Below, one piece after another: positions 21,601 through 35,460 of a stretch of DNA of 64,000 nt (positions within the stretch are counted from its first letter, which is position 1; the number at the start of each line of letters is the position of its first letter). Both the position numbers and the translations under genes were made by a program. Under the pieces are notes generated by a model. It did no database searches. It was not told the origin of the DNA and saw nothing but the letters and a program-made list of their open reading frames with translations. Source of the DNA: Archivesica marissinica (lineage: Eukaryota > Mollusca > Bivalvia > Venerida > Vesicomyidae); the NCBI GenBank assembly GCA_014843695.1, contig CM026404.1, forward strand, positions 49,966,851 through 50,030,850, written 5' to 3'.

Positions 21601-24600
21601 CTTTGTATTATGTTTGTATCCGCGTGACATTGCTTCTGTGCTACCTCTTTGTATTATGTTTGTATCCGCGTGACATTGCTTCTGTGCTACCTCTTTGTAT
21701 TATGTTTGTATCCGCGTGACATTGCTTCTGTGCTACCTCTTTGTATTATGTTTGTATCCGTGTGACATTGCTTCTGTGCTACCTCTTTGTATTATGTTGT
21801 ATCCGCGTGACATTGCTTCTGTTCTACCTCTTTGTATTATGTTTGTATCCGTGTGACATTGCTTCTGTCTACCTCTTTGTATTATGTTTGTATCCGTTTG
21901 ACATTGCTTCTGTGCTACCTCTTTGTATTATATCTGCTTCACTAATTTGTGACATTGCTTCTGTTCTACCTCTTTGTATTATGTTTGTATCCGTGTGACA
22001 TTGCTTCTGTGCTACCTCTTTGTATTATGTTTGTATCCGCTATGTGACATTGCTTCTGTGCTACCTCTTTGTATTATGTTTGTATCCGCTTGTGACATTG
22101 CTTCTGTTCTACCTCTTTGTATTATGTTTGTATCCGCGTGACATTGCTTCTGTTCTACCTCTTTGTATTATGTTTGTATCTGCTTCACTAACTTGTGACA
22201 TTGCTTCTGTTCTACCTCTTTGTATTATGTTTGTATCCGCGTGACATTGCTTCTGTGCTACCTCTTTGTATTATGTTTGTATCCGCGTGACATTGCTTCT
22301 GTGCTACCTCTTTGTATTATGTTTGTATCCGCGTGACATTGCTTCTGTGCTACCTCTTTGTATTATGTTTGTATCCGCGTGACATTGCTTCTGTGCTACC
22401 TCTTTGTATTATGTTTGTATCCGGTGACATTGCTTCTGTGCTACCTCTTTGTATTATGTTTGTATCCGTGACATTGCTTCTGTGCTACCTCTTTGTATTA
22501 TGTTTGTATCCGTGTGACATTGCTTCTGTGCTACCTCTTTGTATTATGTTTATCTGCTTCATATTGTGACATTGCTTCTGTCTACCTCTTTGTATTATGT
22601 TTGTATCCGCGTGACATTGCTTCTGTTCTACCTCTTTGTATTATGTTTGTATCCGTGTGACATTGCTTCTGTTCTACCTCTTTGTATTATGTTTGTATCC
22701 GCTTGTGACATTGCTTCTGTTCTACCTCTTTGTATTATGTTTGTATCCGTGTGACATTGCTTCTGTGCTACCTCTTTGTATTATGTTTGTATCCGCTCCT
22801 GTGACATTGCTTCTGTGCTACCTCTTTGTATTATGTTTGTATCCGTGTGACATTGCTTCTGTGCTACCTCTTTGTATTATGTTTGTATCCGTGTGACATT
22901 GCTTCTGTTCTACCTCTTTGTATTATGTTTGTATCCGCGTGACATTGCTTCTGTTCTACCTCTTTGTATTATGTTTGTATCTGCTTCACTAACTTGTGAC
23001 ATTGCTTCATTTCTACCTCTTTGTATTATGTTTGTATCCGTGTGACATTGCTTCTGTGCTACCTCTTTGTATTATGTTATATCTGCTTCACTAATTTGTG
23101 ACATTGCTTCTGTGCTACCTCTTTGTATTATGTTTGTATTTGCTCCTACTTGTGACATTGCTTCTGTGCTACCTCTTTGTATTATGTTTGTATCCGTGTG
23201 ACATTGCTTCTGTGCTACCTCTTTGTATTATGTTTGTATCCGCTTCACTATCCTTGTGACATTGCTTCTGTTCTACCTCTTTGTATTATGTTTGTATCCG
23301 TGTGACATTGCTTCTGTTCTACCTCTTTGTATTATGTTTGTATCCGCGTGACATTGCTTCTGTTCTACCTCTTTGTATTATGTTTGTATCTGCTTCACTA
23401 ACTTGTGACATTGCTTCTGTTCTACCTCTTTGTATTATGTTTGTATCCGTGTGACATTGCTTCTGTGCTACCTCTTTGTATTATGTTATATCTGCTTCAC
23501 TAATTTGTGACATTGCTTCTGTGCTACCTCTTTGTATTATGTTTGTATCCGCGTGACATTGCTTCTGTGCTACCTCTTTGTATTATGTTTGTATCCGCGT
23601 GACATTGCTTCTGTGCTACCTCTTTGTATTATGTTTGTATCCGCGTGACATTGCTTCTGTGCTACCTCTTTGTATTATGTTTGTATCCGCGTGACATTGC
23701 TTCTGTGCTACCTCTTTGTATTATGTTTGTATCCGCGTGACATTGCTTCTGTGCTACCTCTTTGTATTATGTTTGTATACGCGTGACATTGCTTCTGTGC
23801 TACCTCTTTGTATTATGTTTGTATCCGTGTGACATTGCTTCTGTGCTACCTCTTTGTATTATGTTTGTATCCGCGTGACATTGCTTCTGTGCTACCTCTT
23901 TGTATTATGTTTGTATCCGCGTGACATTGCTTCTGTGCTACCTCTTTGTATTATGTTTGTATCCGCGTGACATTGATTCTGTGCTACCTCTTTGTATTAT
24001 GTTTGTATCCGTATGACATTGCTTCTGTGCTACCTCTTTGTATTATGTTTGTATCCGCGTGACATTGCTTCTGTTCTACCTCTTTGTATTATGTTTGTAT
24101 CCGTGTGACATTGCTTCTGTTCTACCTCTTTGTATTATGTTTGTATCTGCATCACTAACTTGTGACATTGCTTCTGTTCTACCTCTTTGTATTATGTTTG
24201 TATCCGTGTGACATTGCTTCTGTTCTACCTTTGTATTATGTTTGTATCTGCATCACTAACTTGTGACATTGCTTCTGTCCTACCTCTTTGTATTATGTTT
24301 GTATCTGCATCACTAACTTGTGACATTGCTTCTGTGCTACCTCTTTGTATTATGTTTGTATCCGTGTGACATTGCTTCTGTGCTACCTCTTTGTATTATG
24401 TTTGTATCCGTGTGACATTGCTTCTGTGCTACCTCTTTGTATTATGTTTGTATCTGCTTCACTATCCTTGTGACATTGCTTCTGTTCTACCTCTTTGTAT
24501 TATGTTTGTATCCGTGTGACATTGCTTCTGTTCTACCTCTTTGTATTATGTTTGTATCCGCGTGACATTGCTTCTGTTCTACCTCTTTGTATTATGTTTG

Positions 24601-27600
24601 TATCTGCTTCACTAACTTGTGACATTGCTTCTGTGCTACCTCTTTGTATTATGTTTGTATCCGTGTGACATTGCTTCTGTTCTACCTCTTTGTATTATGT
24701 TTGTATCTGCTTCACTAACGTGTGACATTGCTTCTGTGCTACCTCTTTGTATTATGTTTGTATCCGTGTGACATTGCTTCTGTTCTACCTCTTTGTATTA
24801 TGTTTGTATCCGTGTGACATTGCTTCTGTGCTACCTCTTTGTATTATGTTATATCTGCTTCACTAATTTGTGACATTGCTTCTGTTCTACCTCTTTGTAT
24901 TATGTTTGTATCCGTGTGACATTGCTTCTGTGCTACCTCTTTGTATTATGTTTGTATCCGCTTCACTAACGTGTGACATTGCTTCTATTCTACCTCTTTG
25001 TATTATGTTTGCATCCGCCTCACTAACGTGTGACATTGCTTCTGTTCTACCTCTTTGTATTATGTTTGTATCCGCTTCACTAACTTGTGATATTGCTTCT
25101 GTGCTACCTCTTTGTATTATGTTTGTATCCGCGTGACATTGCTTCTGTTCTACCTCTTTGTATTATGTTTGTATCTGCTTCACTAACTTGTGACATTGCT
25201 TCTGTTCTACCTCTTTGTATTATGTTTGTATCCGCGTACATGTGACATTGCTTCTGTCTACCTCTTTGTATTATGTTTGTATCCGCTTCACTAATGTGAC
25301 ATTGCTTCTGTGCTACCTCTTTGTATTATGTTTGTATCCGCGTGACATTGCTTCTGTGCTACCTCTTTGTATTATGTTGTATCCTTCACTGTGTGACATT
25401 GCTTCTGTGCTACCTCTTTGTATTATGTTTGTATCCGTGTGACATTGCTTCTGTTCTACCTCTTTGTATTATGTTTGTATCCGTGTGACATTGCTTCTGT
25501 GCTACCTCTTTGTATTATGTTTGTATCCGTGACATTGCTTCTGTTCTACCTCTTTGTATTATGTTTGTATCCGTGTGACATTGCTTCTGTTCTACCTCTT
25601 TGTATTATGTTTGTATCCGTGTGACATTGCTTCTGTTCTACCTCTTTGTATTATGTTTGTATCCGTGTGACATTGCTTCTGTGCTACCTCTTTGTATTAT
25701 GTTATATCTGCTTCACTAATTTGTGACATTGCTTCTGTTCTACCTCTTTGTATTATGTTTGTATCCGTGTGACATTGCTTCTGTGCTACCTCTTTGTATT
25801 ATGTTTGTATCCGTGTGACATTGCTTCTGTGCTACCTCTTTGTATTATGTTTGTATCCGTGTGACATTGCTTCTGTTCTACCTCTTTGTATTATGTTTGT
25901 ATCCGTGTGACATTGCTTCTGTTCTACCTCTTTGTATTATGTTTTATCTGCTTCACTATTGTGACATTGCTTCTGTTCTACCTCTTTGTATTATGTTTGT
26001 ATCCGTGTGACATTGCTTCTGTTCTACCTCTTTGTATTATGTTTGTATCCGTGTGACATTGCTTCTGTGCTACCTCTTTGTATTATGTTATATCTGCTTC
26101 ACTAATTTGTGACATTGCTTCTGTTCTACCTCTTTGTATTATGTTTGTATCCGTGTGACATTGCTTCTGTGCTACCTCTTTGTATTATGTTTGTATCCGC
26201 TTCACTAACGTGTGACATTGCTTCTATTCTACCTCTTTGTATTATGTTTGCATCCGCTTCACTAACGTGTGACATTGCTTCTGTTCTACCTCTTTGTATT
26301 ATGTTTGCATCCGCTTCACTAACGTGTGATATTGCTTCTATTCTACCTCTTTGTATTATGTTTGTATCCGCGTGACATTGCTTCTATTCTACCTCTTTGT
26401 ACTATGTTTGTATCTGCTTCACTAACTTGTGATATTGCTTCTGTGCTACCTCTTTGTATTATGTTTGTATCCGCGTGACATTGCTTCTGTGCTACCTCTT
26501 TGTATTATGTTTGTATCCGCGTGACATTGCTTCTGTGCTACCTCTTTGTATTATGTTTGTATCCGCGTGACATTGCTTCTGTGCTACCTCTTTGTATTAT
26601 GTTTGTATCCGCGTGACATTGCTTCTGTGCTACCTCTTTGTATTATGTTTGTATCCGTGTGACATTGCTTCTGTGCTACCTCTTTGTATTATGTTTGTAT
26701 CCGAGTGACATTGCTTCTGTGCTACCTCTTTGTATTATGTTTGTATCCGTGTGACATTGCTTCTGTGCTACCTCTTTGTATTATGTTTGTATCCGTGTGA
26801 CATTGCTTCTGTGCTACCTCTTTGTATTATGTTTGTATCCGCTTCACTAACGTGTGATATTGCTTCTATTCTACCTCTTTGTATTATGTTTGTATCCGCT
26901 TGACATTGCTTCTGTTCTACCTCTTTGTATTATGTTTGTATCCGCGTGATATTGCTTCTGTGCTACCTCTTTGTATTATGTTTGTATCCGCGTGACATTG
27001 CCTCTGTGCTACCTCTTTGTATTATGTTTGTATCCGCGTGACATTGCTTCTGTGCTACCTCTTTGTATTATGTTTGTATCCGCGTGACATTGCTTCTGTG
27101 CTACCTCTTTGTATTATGTTTGTATCCGCGTGACATTGCTTCTGTGCTACCTCTTTGTATTATGTTTGTATCCGCGTGACATTGCTTCTGTGCTACCTCT
27201 TTGTATTATGTTTGTATCCGCGTGACATTGCTTCTGTGCTACCTCTTTGTATTATGTTTGTATCCGCGTGACATTGCTTCTGTGCTACCTCTTTGTATTA
27301 TGTTTGTATCCGCGTGACATTGCTTCTGTGCTACCTCTTTGTATTATGTTTGTATCCGCGTGACATTGCTTCTGTGCTACCTCTTTGTATTATGTTTGTA
27401 TCCGCTTCACTAACGTGTGACATTGCTTCTGTTCTACCTCTTTGTATTATGTTTGCATCCGCTTCACTAACGTGTGATATTGCTTCTGTTCTACCTCTTT
27501 GTACTATGTTTGTATCTGCTTCACTAACTTGTGATATTGCTTCTGTGCTACCTCTTTGTATTATGTTTGTATCCGCGTGACATTGCTTCTGTGCTACCTC

Positions 27601-27616
27601 TTTGTATTATGTTTGT
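15679..27616. repeat. 46-bp satellite array, about 12 kb
   Basis: The unit is 46 bp and contains GTGACATTGCTTCTGTGCTA and CCTCTTTGTATTATGTTTGT, then ATCCGC or ATCCGT. Longer variants add about 11 bp (TTCACTAACGT) before the next GTGACATTG. From the length there are about 250 units. Variants are organised in higher-order blocks: 16801-17413 repeats at 17591-18203, 790 bp away, and related blocks recur near 20.6, 24.9 and 26.1 kb. The array runs into the assembly gap, so its true length is unknown. Frames of about 85 codons (VLPLCIMFVSAS-like) are repeat artefacts. Confidence 0.97.
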
Positions 27617-28616
27617 NNNNNNNNNNNNNNNNNNNNNNNNNNNNNNNNNNNNNNNNNNNNNNNNNNNNNNNNNNNNNNNNNNNNNNNNNNNNNNNNNNNN
27701 NNNNNNNNNNNNNNNNNNNNNNNNNNNNNNNNNNNNNNNNNNNNNNNNNNNNNNNNNNNNNNNNNNNNNNNNNNNNNNNNNNNNNNNNNNNNNNNNNNNN
27801 NNNNNNNNNNNNNNNNNNNNNNNNNNNNNNNNNNNNNNNNNNNNNNNNNNNNNNNNNNNNNNNNNNNNNNNNNNNNNNNNNNNNNNNNNNNNNNNNNNNN
27901 NNNNNNNNNNNNNNNNNNNNNNNNNNNNNNNNNNNNNNNNNNNNNNNNNNNNNNNNNNNNNNNNNNNNNNNNNNNNNNNNNNNNNNNNNNNNNNNNNNNN
28001 NNNNNNNNNNNNNNNNNNNNNNNNNNNNNNNNNNNNNNNNNNNNNNNNNNNNNNNNNNNNNNNNNNNNNNNNNNNNNNNNNNNNNNNNNNNNNNNNNNNN
28101 NNNNNNNNNNNNNNNNNNNNNNNNNNNNNNNNNNNNNNNNNNNNNNNNNNNNNNNNNNNNNNNNNNNNNNNNNNNNNNNNNNNNNNNNNNNNNNNNNNNN
28201 NNNNNNNNNNNNNNNNNNNNNNNNNNNNNNNNNNNNNNNNNNNNNNNNNNNNNNNNNNNNNNNNNNNNNNNNNNNNNNNNNNNNNNNNNNNNNNNNNNNN
28301 NNNNNNNNNNNNNNNNNNNNNNNNNNNNNNNNNNNNNNNNNNNNNNNNNNNNNNNNNNNNNNNNNNNNNNNNNNNNNNNNNNNNNNNNNNNNNNNNNNNN
28401 NNNNNNNNNNNNNNNNNNNNNNNNNNNNNNNNNNNNNNNNNNNNNNNNNNNNNNNNNNNNNNNNNNNNNNNNNNNNNNNNNNNNNNNNNNNNNNNNNNNN
28501 NNNNNNNNNNNNNNNNNNNNNNNNNNNNNNNNNNNNNNNNNNNNNNNNNNNNNNNNNNNNNNNNNNNNNNNNNNNNNNNNNNNNNNNNNNNNNNNNNNNN
28601 NNNNNNNNNNNNNNNN
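27617..28616. other. Assembly gap of 1000 N
   Basis: Exactly 1000 N, which suggests a placeholder and not a measured size. The satellite differs on the two sides (46-bp unit on the left, 51-bp unit on the right), so the junction between the two arrays is missing. Confidence 0.99.
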
Positions 28617-30223
28617 GTATTGTAAGCATGTTTATCGTCTAGACTAGTGTGTTTAGTATATATAACTGTATTGTAAGCATGTTTATCGTCTAGACTAGTG
28701 TGTTTAGTATATATAACTGTATTGTATTGTAAGCATGTTTATCGTCTAGACTAGTGTGTTTAGTATATATAACTGTATTGTATTGTAAGCATGTTTATCG
28801 TCTAGACTAGTGTGTTTAGTATATATAACTGTATTGTAAGCATGTTTATCGTCTAGACTAGTGTGTTTAGTATATATAACTGTATTGTAAGCATGTTTAT
28901 CGTCTAGACTAGTGTGTTTAGTATATATAACTGTATTGTAAGCATGTTTATCGTCTAGACTAGTGTGTTTAGTATATATAACTGTATTGTAAGCATGTTT
29001 ATCGTCTAGACTAGTGTGTTTAGTATATATAACTGAACTGTATTGTAAGCATGTTTATCGTCTAGACTAGTGTGTTTAGTATATATAACTGTATTGTAAG
29101 CATGTTTATCGTCTAGACTAGTGTGTTTAGTATATATAACTGTATTGTAAGCATGTTTATCGTCTAGACTAGTGTGTTTAGTATATAAACTGTATTGTAA
29201 GCATGTTTATCGTCTAGACTAGTGTGTTTAGTATATATAACTGTATTGTAAGCATGTTTATCGTCTAGACTAGTGTGTTTAGTATATATAACTGTATTGT
29301 AAGCATGTTTATCGTCTAGACTAGTGTGTTTAGTATATATAACTGTATTGTAAGCATGTTTATCGTCTAGACTAGTGTGTTTAGTATATATAACTGTATT
29401 GTAAGCATGTTTATCGTCTAGACTAGTGTGTTTAGTATATATAACTGTATTGTAAGCATGTTTATCGTCTAGACTAGTGTGTTTAGTATATATAACTGTA
29501 TTGTAAGCATGTTTATCGTCTAGACTAGTGTGTTTAGTATATATAACTGTATTGTAAGCATGTTTATCGTCTAGACTAGTGTGTTTAGTATATATAACTG
29601 TATTGTATTGTAAGCATGTTTATCGTCTAGACTAGTGTGTTTAGTATATATAACTGTATTGTAAGCATGTTTATCGTCTAGACTAGTGTGTTTAGTATAT
29701 ATAACTGTATTGTATTGTAAGCATGTTTATCGTCTAGACTAGTGTGTTTAGTATATATAACTGAACTGTATTGTAAGCATGTTTATCGTCTAGACTAGTG
29801 TGTTTAGTATATATAACTGAACTGTATTGTAAGCATGTTTATCGTCTAGACTAGTGTGTTTAGTATATATAACTGTATTGTAAGCATGTTTATCGTCTAG
29901 ACTAGTGTGTTTAGTATATATAACTGAACTGTATTGTAAGCATGTTTATCGTCTAGACTAGTGTGTTTAGTATATATAACTGAACTGTATTGTAAGCATG
30001 TTTATCTTCTAGACTAGTGTGTTTAGTATATATAACTGAACTGTATTGTAAGCATGTTTATCGTCTAGACTAGTGTGTTTAGTATATATAACTGTATTGT
30101 AAGCATGTTTATCGTCTAGACTAGTGTGTTTAGTATATATAACTGTATTGTAAGCATGTTTATCGTCTAGACTAGTGTGTTTAGTATATATAACTGTATT
30201 GTAAGCATGTTTATCGTCTAGAC
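28617..30223. repeat. 51-bp satellite, first kind
   Basis: About 31 units of 51 bp containing GTAAGCATGTTTATCGTCTA and GACTAGTGTGTTTAGTATAT. Some units are longer by a TTGTA or GAACT insertion. Units are almost identical, which points to recent homogenisation. The last unit breaks off after GTCTAGAC. Confidence 0.97.
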
Positions 30224-30275
30224 AACATGAATAGTCATGATATTATTCTCTTACCAAAATCACACGTTTTGCACA

Positions 30276-31998
30276 TGTAAGTACTGGAAGTACTGGAAGT
30301 ACTGTAGGATCGTGATGTAAGTACTGTAAGTACTGTAGGATCGTGTTGTAAGTACTGGAAGTACTGTAGGATCGTGATGTAAGTACTGGAAGTACTGGAA
30401 GTACTGGAAGTACTGTAGGATCGTGATGTAAGTACTGGAAGTACTGGAAGTACTGTAGGATCGTGATGTAAGTACTGTAAGTACTGTAGGATCGTGATGT
30501 AAGTACTGGAAGTACTGTAGGATCGTGATGTAAGTACTGGAAGTACTGGAAGTACTGGAAGTACTGTAGGATCGTGATGTAAGTACTGGAAGTACTGGAA
30601 GTACTGGAAGTACTGGAAGTACTGGAAGTACTGGAAGTACTGTAGGATCGTGATGTAAGTACTGTAAGTACTGTAGGATCGTGATGTAAGTACTGTAAGT
30701 ACTGTAGGATCGTGATGTAAGTACTGGAAGTACTGTAGGATCGTGATGTAAGTACTGTAAGTACTGTAGGATCGTGATGTAAGTACTGGAAGTACTGTAG
30801 GATCGTGATGTAAGTACTGGAAGTACTGTAGGATCGTGATGTAAGTACTGGAAGTACTGGAAGTACTGGAAGTACTGGAAGTACTGGAAGTACTGGAAGT
30901 ACTGTAGGATCGTGATGTAAGTACTGTAAGTACTGTAGGATCGTGATGTAAGTACTGTAAGTACTGTAGGATCGTGATGTAAGTACTGGAAGTACTGTAG
31001 GATCGTGATGTAAGTACTGGAAGTACTGGAAGTACTGGAAGTACTGTAAGTACTGTAGGATCGTGATGTAAGTACTGTAAGTACTGTAGGATCGTGATGT
31101 AAGTACTGTAAGTACTGTAGGATCGTGATGTAAGTACTGGAAGTACTGTAGGATCGTGATGTAAGTACTGTAAGTACTGTAGGATCGTGATGTAAGTACT
31201 GTAAGTACTGTAGGATCGTGATGTAAGTACTGGAAGTACTGGAAGTACTGTAGGATCGTGATGTAAGTACTGTAAGTACTGTAGGATCGTGATGTAAGTA
31301 CTGGAAGTACTGTAAGTACTGTAGGATCGTGATGTAAGTACTGGAAGTACTGGAAGTACTGTAGGATCGTGATGTAAGTACTGTAAGTACTGTAGGATCG
31401 TGATGTAAGTACTGGAAGTACTGGAAGTACTGTAGGATCGTGATGTAAGTACTGTAAGTACTGTAGGATCGTGATGTAAGTACTGGAAGTACTGTAAGTA
31501 CTGTAGGATCGTGATGTAAGTACTGGAAGTACTGGAAGTACTGTAGGATCGTGATGTAAGTACTGTAAGTACTGTAGGATCGTGATGTAAGTACTGGAAG
31601 TACTGGAAGTACTGTAGGATCGTGATGTAAGTACTGTAAGTACTGTAGGATCGTGATGTAAGTAATGTAAGTACTGTAGGATCGTGATGTAAGTACTGGA
31701 AGTACTGTAAGTACTGTAGGATCGTGATGTAAGTACTGTAGGATCGTGATGTAAGTACTGGAAGTACTGGAAGTACTGTAGGATCGTGATGTAAGTACTG
31801 GAAGTACTGTAAGTACTGTAGGATCGTGATGTAAGTACTGGAAGTACTGGAAGTACTGTAGGATCTTGATGTAAGTACTGGAAGTACTGGAAGTACTGTA
31901 GGATCGTGATGTAAGTACTGTAAGTACTGTAGGATCGTGATGGAAATACTGGAAGTACTGTAGGATCGTGATGGAAGTACTGTAAGTACTGTTGGATC
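30276..31998. repeat. Two-level array of 9-bp and 13-bp words
   Basis: Blocks begin TGTAAGTACTG, carry a variable number (one to seven) of 9-bp steps GAAGTACTG or TAAGTACTG, and end with TAGGATCGTGA. The number of 9-bp steps changes from block to block. The plus strand therefore holds dozens of GTAAGTA words, which match the 5' splice-site consensus. Confidence 0.95.
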
Positions 31999-32007
31999 CA
32001 GTACGTT

Positions 32008-32228
32008 TTTTTTGTTTTGTTTAAACTTTATTTATTTTACAACGATTGCGAAGCAAGTTTTAACAACTTATATTAATCACTCTCGTTGGTGCGGATATAA
32101 GCGTAAATATGGTCAATCGTGTGGGAGGAAACCAGAGTTCCCGGAGAAAACCCACCTGTCCAATCTGGCGACCACCATACCATCTCACATACAGAGCGAG
32201 CGCGCTAACCACTGCGCTAATCGGACAA
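32008..32228 (-). mobile_element. SINE family A copy with target-site duplication
   Basis: Minus-strand copy: tail AAACTTTATTTATTTTACAA at 32022, body GGGAGGAAACCAGAG and CCCACCTGTCCAATCTGGCG, head GCGCTAACCACTGCGCTAAT. The B-box region is partly deleted. CCAGTACGTT lies at 31998-32007 and 32229-32238 as a 10-bp target-site duplication, right at the edge of the preceding array. Confidence 0.9.
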
Positions 32229-32474
32229 CCAGTACGTTGACAAAATACTATTCTAATAATTTGGACTATGTTTGACTATTGTGCATGTTGTAAGGATACA
32301 CGTGTATATCATGTGATTCTCTGTAAATCATGTTTCCAATTCTATGTTTACTATAAGCAACGATAGTGTGCTTCATGTAATAACAAGAACAACTATTACA
32401 TATACATATATGTAATAGAAGGACGATTGAAAACTCACTCTGCATAATACACACTCGGATAGTTTATTTTGTTG

Positions 32475-32758
32475 TTTTTTACGTTTATTTATCGTCGCTA
32501 CCGGTTGCCCATATGAGCGACGCCTCCTGAAGAGAATAGTTATTTTAGATTTTGGAGGATAGTGCATGATACAGACAGAGACCCATTCCAGAGTCTCCTC
32601 TGGTTCTTTTACGTGCATGGTGTAAAGCACCGACACGAGACCTCGGTTTAACGTCCCATCTGAAAGACTGTTAATTTTATTATGGTCAGACGGGGGATCG
32701 AACCTGCGATCCCTGGATTACCAGTCCAGCGTGTTACCACTGGACTGCATATCCGTCT
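32475..32758 (-). mobile_element. SINE family C copy, near full length
   Basis: Minus-strand copy with full head (GGATATGCAGTCCAGTGGTA) and tail. GTTTATT occurs on both flanks and may be a short target-site duplication. Confidence 0.88.
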
Positions 32759-33335
32759 GTTTATTGAGTGAGTGAATGTATATAAATTATAAAGTGCATA
32801 TACTTTAATAATTAAATGCAAATATGTTGACAATAAAATGAAACACTATTCAACATAATAGTATATACCACATCCCTGCTGGAACATCCGGGAATCATAT
32901 GGGAACCAAATAGTGTTGCAGAATTTCAACTACGTAAGTAGAATGACCTGGCCATTTCTGGAGTCCAGCTCAAGTCTGTATTTCTATGCGCACACCGGTG
33001 AAAGCTTGGAACTAGTTCCCTGAAAACAATTGGACAATTTTAATACCTATAATACGAATACATAGCAGTAAATCGTATCACATAAATTCCCATTCGTCCA
33101 GAGCATTTATGTTGAATTGAATTGTACAACGATGATACTGAAATAAAGATTAAATCTAGATGAAACTTGAATAAAGATGAACACTATTTCACAACCATAA
33201 TTTAAAATAAGTGCTATAAGTTTGTCAAATAGATCTAGAACAGGCCTAATCGAAACGTTAGTAAATGTGTGTAGGTACGCTTTAGGTTTATAAATTGCCT
33301 TTAATGCTTGACCTGACAACGCTCCGTATGTTTCT
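32759..33335. other. Unique spacer, nothing recognised
   Basis: AT-rich. The only longer frame on the minus strand (33107-33418) runs into the following satellite and shows no domain. Confidence 0.5.
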
Positions 33336-35257
33336 GAAATTGAAAACACTGTTGTGAAAACATATATACATTGTATGTTGTTATTAAAGCTTGAAAACGT
33401 TGTTGTGAAAAGATTCATACATTGTATTTGTTATTAAAGCTTGAAAACATTGTTGTGAAAACATATATACATTGTATGTTGTTACTAAAGCTTGAAAACA
33501 TTGTTGTGAAAACATATATACACTGTATTTGTTATTAAAGCTTGAAAACATTGTTGTGAAAACATATATACATTGTATTTGTTATTAAAGCTTGAAAACG
33601 TTGTTGTGAAAACATATATACATGGTATGTTGTTATTAAAGCTTGAAAACATTGTTGTGAAAACATATATACATTGTATTTGTTATTAAAGCTTGAAAAC
33701 ATTGTTGTGAAAACATATATACATTGTATTTGTTATTAAAGCTTGAAAACATTGTTGTGAAAACATATATACATTGTATGTTGTTACTAAAGCTTGAAAA
33801 CATTGTTGTGAAAACATATATACACTGTATTTGTTATTAAAGCTTGAAAACATTGTTGTGAAAACATATATACATTGTATTTGTTATTAAAGCTTGAAAA
33901 CGTTGTTGTGAAAACATATATACATGGTATGTTGTTATTAAAGCTTGAAAACATTGTTGTGAAAACATATATACATTGTATTTGTTATTAAAGCTTGAAA
34001 ACATTGTTGTGAAAACATATATACATTGTATTTGTTATTAAAGCTTGAAAACATTGTTGTGAAAACATATATACATTGTATGTTGTTATTAAAGCTTGAA
34101 AACATTGTTGTGAAAACATATATACATTGTATTTGTTATTAAAGCTTGAAAACATTGTTGTGAAAACATATATACATTGTATTTGTTATTAAAGCTTGAA
34201 AACGTTGTTGTGAAAACATATATACATTGTATGTTGTTATTAAAGCTTGAAAACATTGTTGTGAAAACATATATACATTGTATGTTGTTATTAAAGCTTG
34301 AAAACATTGTTGTGAAAACATATATACATTGTATTTGTTATTAAAGCTTGAAAACATTGTTGTGAAAACATATATACATTGTATGTTGTTATTAAAGCTT
34401 GAAAACATTGTTGTGAAAACATATATACATTGTATGTTGTTATTAAAGCTTGAAAACATTGTTGTGAAAACATATATACATTGTATTTGTTATTAAAGCT
34501 TGAAAACATTGTTGTGAAAACATATATACATTGTATGTTGTTATTAAAGCTTGAAAACATTGTTGTGAAAACATATATACATTGTATGTTGTTATTAAAG
34601 CTTGAAAACATTGTTGTGAAAACATATATACATTGTATGTTGTTATTAAAGCTTGAAAACATTGTTGTGAAAACATATATACATTGTATGTTGTTATTAA
34701 AGCTTGAAAACATTGTTGTGAAAACATATATACATTGTATTTGTTATAAAGCTTGAAACATTGTTGTGAAAACATATATACATTGTATTTGTTATTAAAG
34801 CTTGAAAACGTTGTTGTGAAAACATATATACATTGTATGTTATTATTAAAGCTTGAAAACATTGTTGTGAAAACATATATACATTGTATGTTGTTAATAA
34901 AGCTTGAACACATTGTTGTGAAAACATATATACATTGTATTTGTTATTAAAGCTTGAAAACGTTGTTGTGAAAACATATATACATTGTATGTTATTATTA
35001 AAGCTTGAAAACATTGTTGTGAAAACATATATACATTGTATGTTGTTAATAAAGCTTGAACACATTGTTGTGAAAACATATATACATTGTATTTGTTATT
35101 AAAGCTTGAAAACGTTGTTGTGAAAACATATATACATTGTATGTTATTATTAAAGCTTGAAAACATTGTTGTGAAAACATATATACATTGTATTTGTTAT
35201 TAAAGCTTGAAAACGTTGTTGTGAAAACATATATACATTGTATGTTGTTATTAACGC
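33336..35257. repeat. 50/51-bp satellite, second kind
   Basis: About 37 units containing ATTAAAGCTTGAAAACATTG and TTGTGAAAACATATATACAT. Unit length alternates between 50 bp (TGTATTTGTT) and 51 bp (TGTATGTTGTT). Larger blocks recur, including a 300-bp scale repeat early in the array and a 152-bp three-unit period near 34.1-34.5 kb and 34.8-35.1 kb. It is unrelated in sequence to the 51-bp satellite at 28.6 kb. Confidence 0.96.
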
Positions 35258-35455
35258 TTGTTTTACTTATACAGTATGAGTTCTGTTACAAATATCTATG
35301 CCTGTGAAATGAATATTATTTAAACTCATTTACTATTTAATGCTAATTTATGTTAAAGACATATATACCTATAGAGACTAATACTAAGACTATATAAGAC
35401 TAATACCATATTAACACTATTTAATTGCTAGTATTATTACGCTGTTGAACAGGAA
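35258..35455. other. Short unique spacer
   Basis: AT-rich sequence between two arrays. No feature is recognised. Confidence 0.5.
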
Positions 35456-35460
35456 TCAAT

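Noticed and set aside
15679..35257. Regular repeats resembling a CRISPR array
   Set aside because: Units are contiguous, with no unique spacers and no cas genes, and the DNA is eukaryotic.
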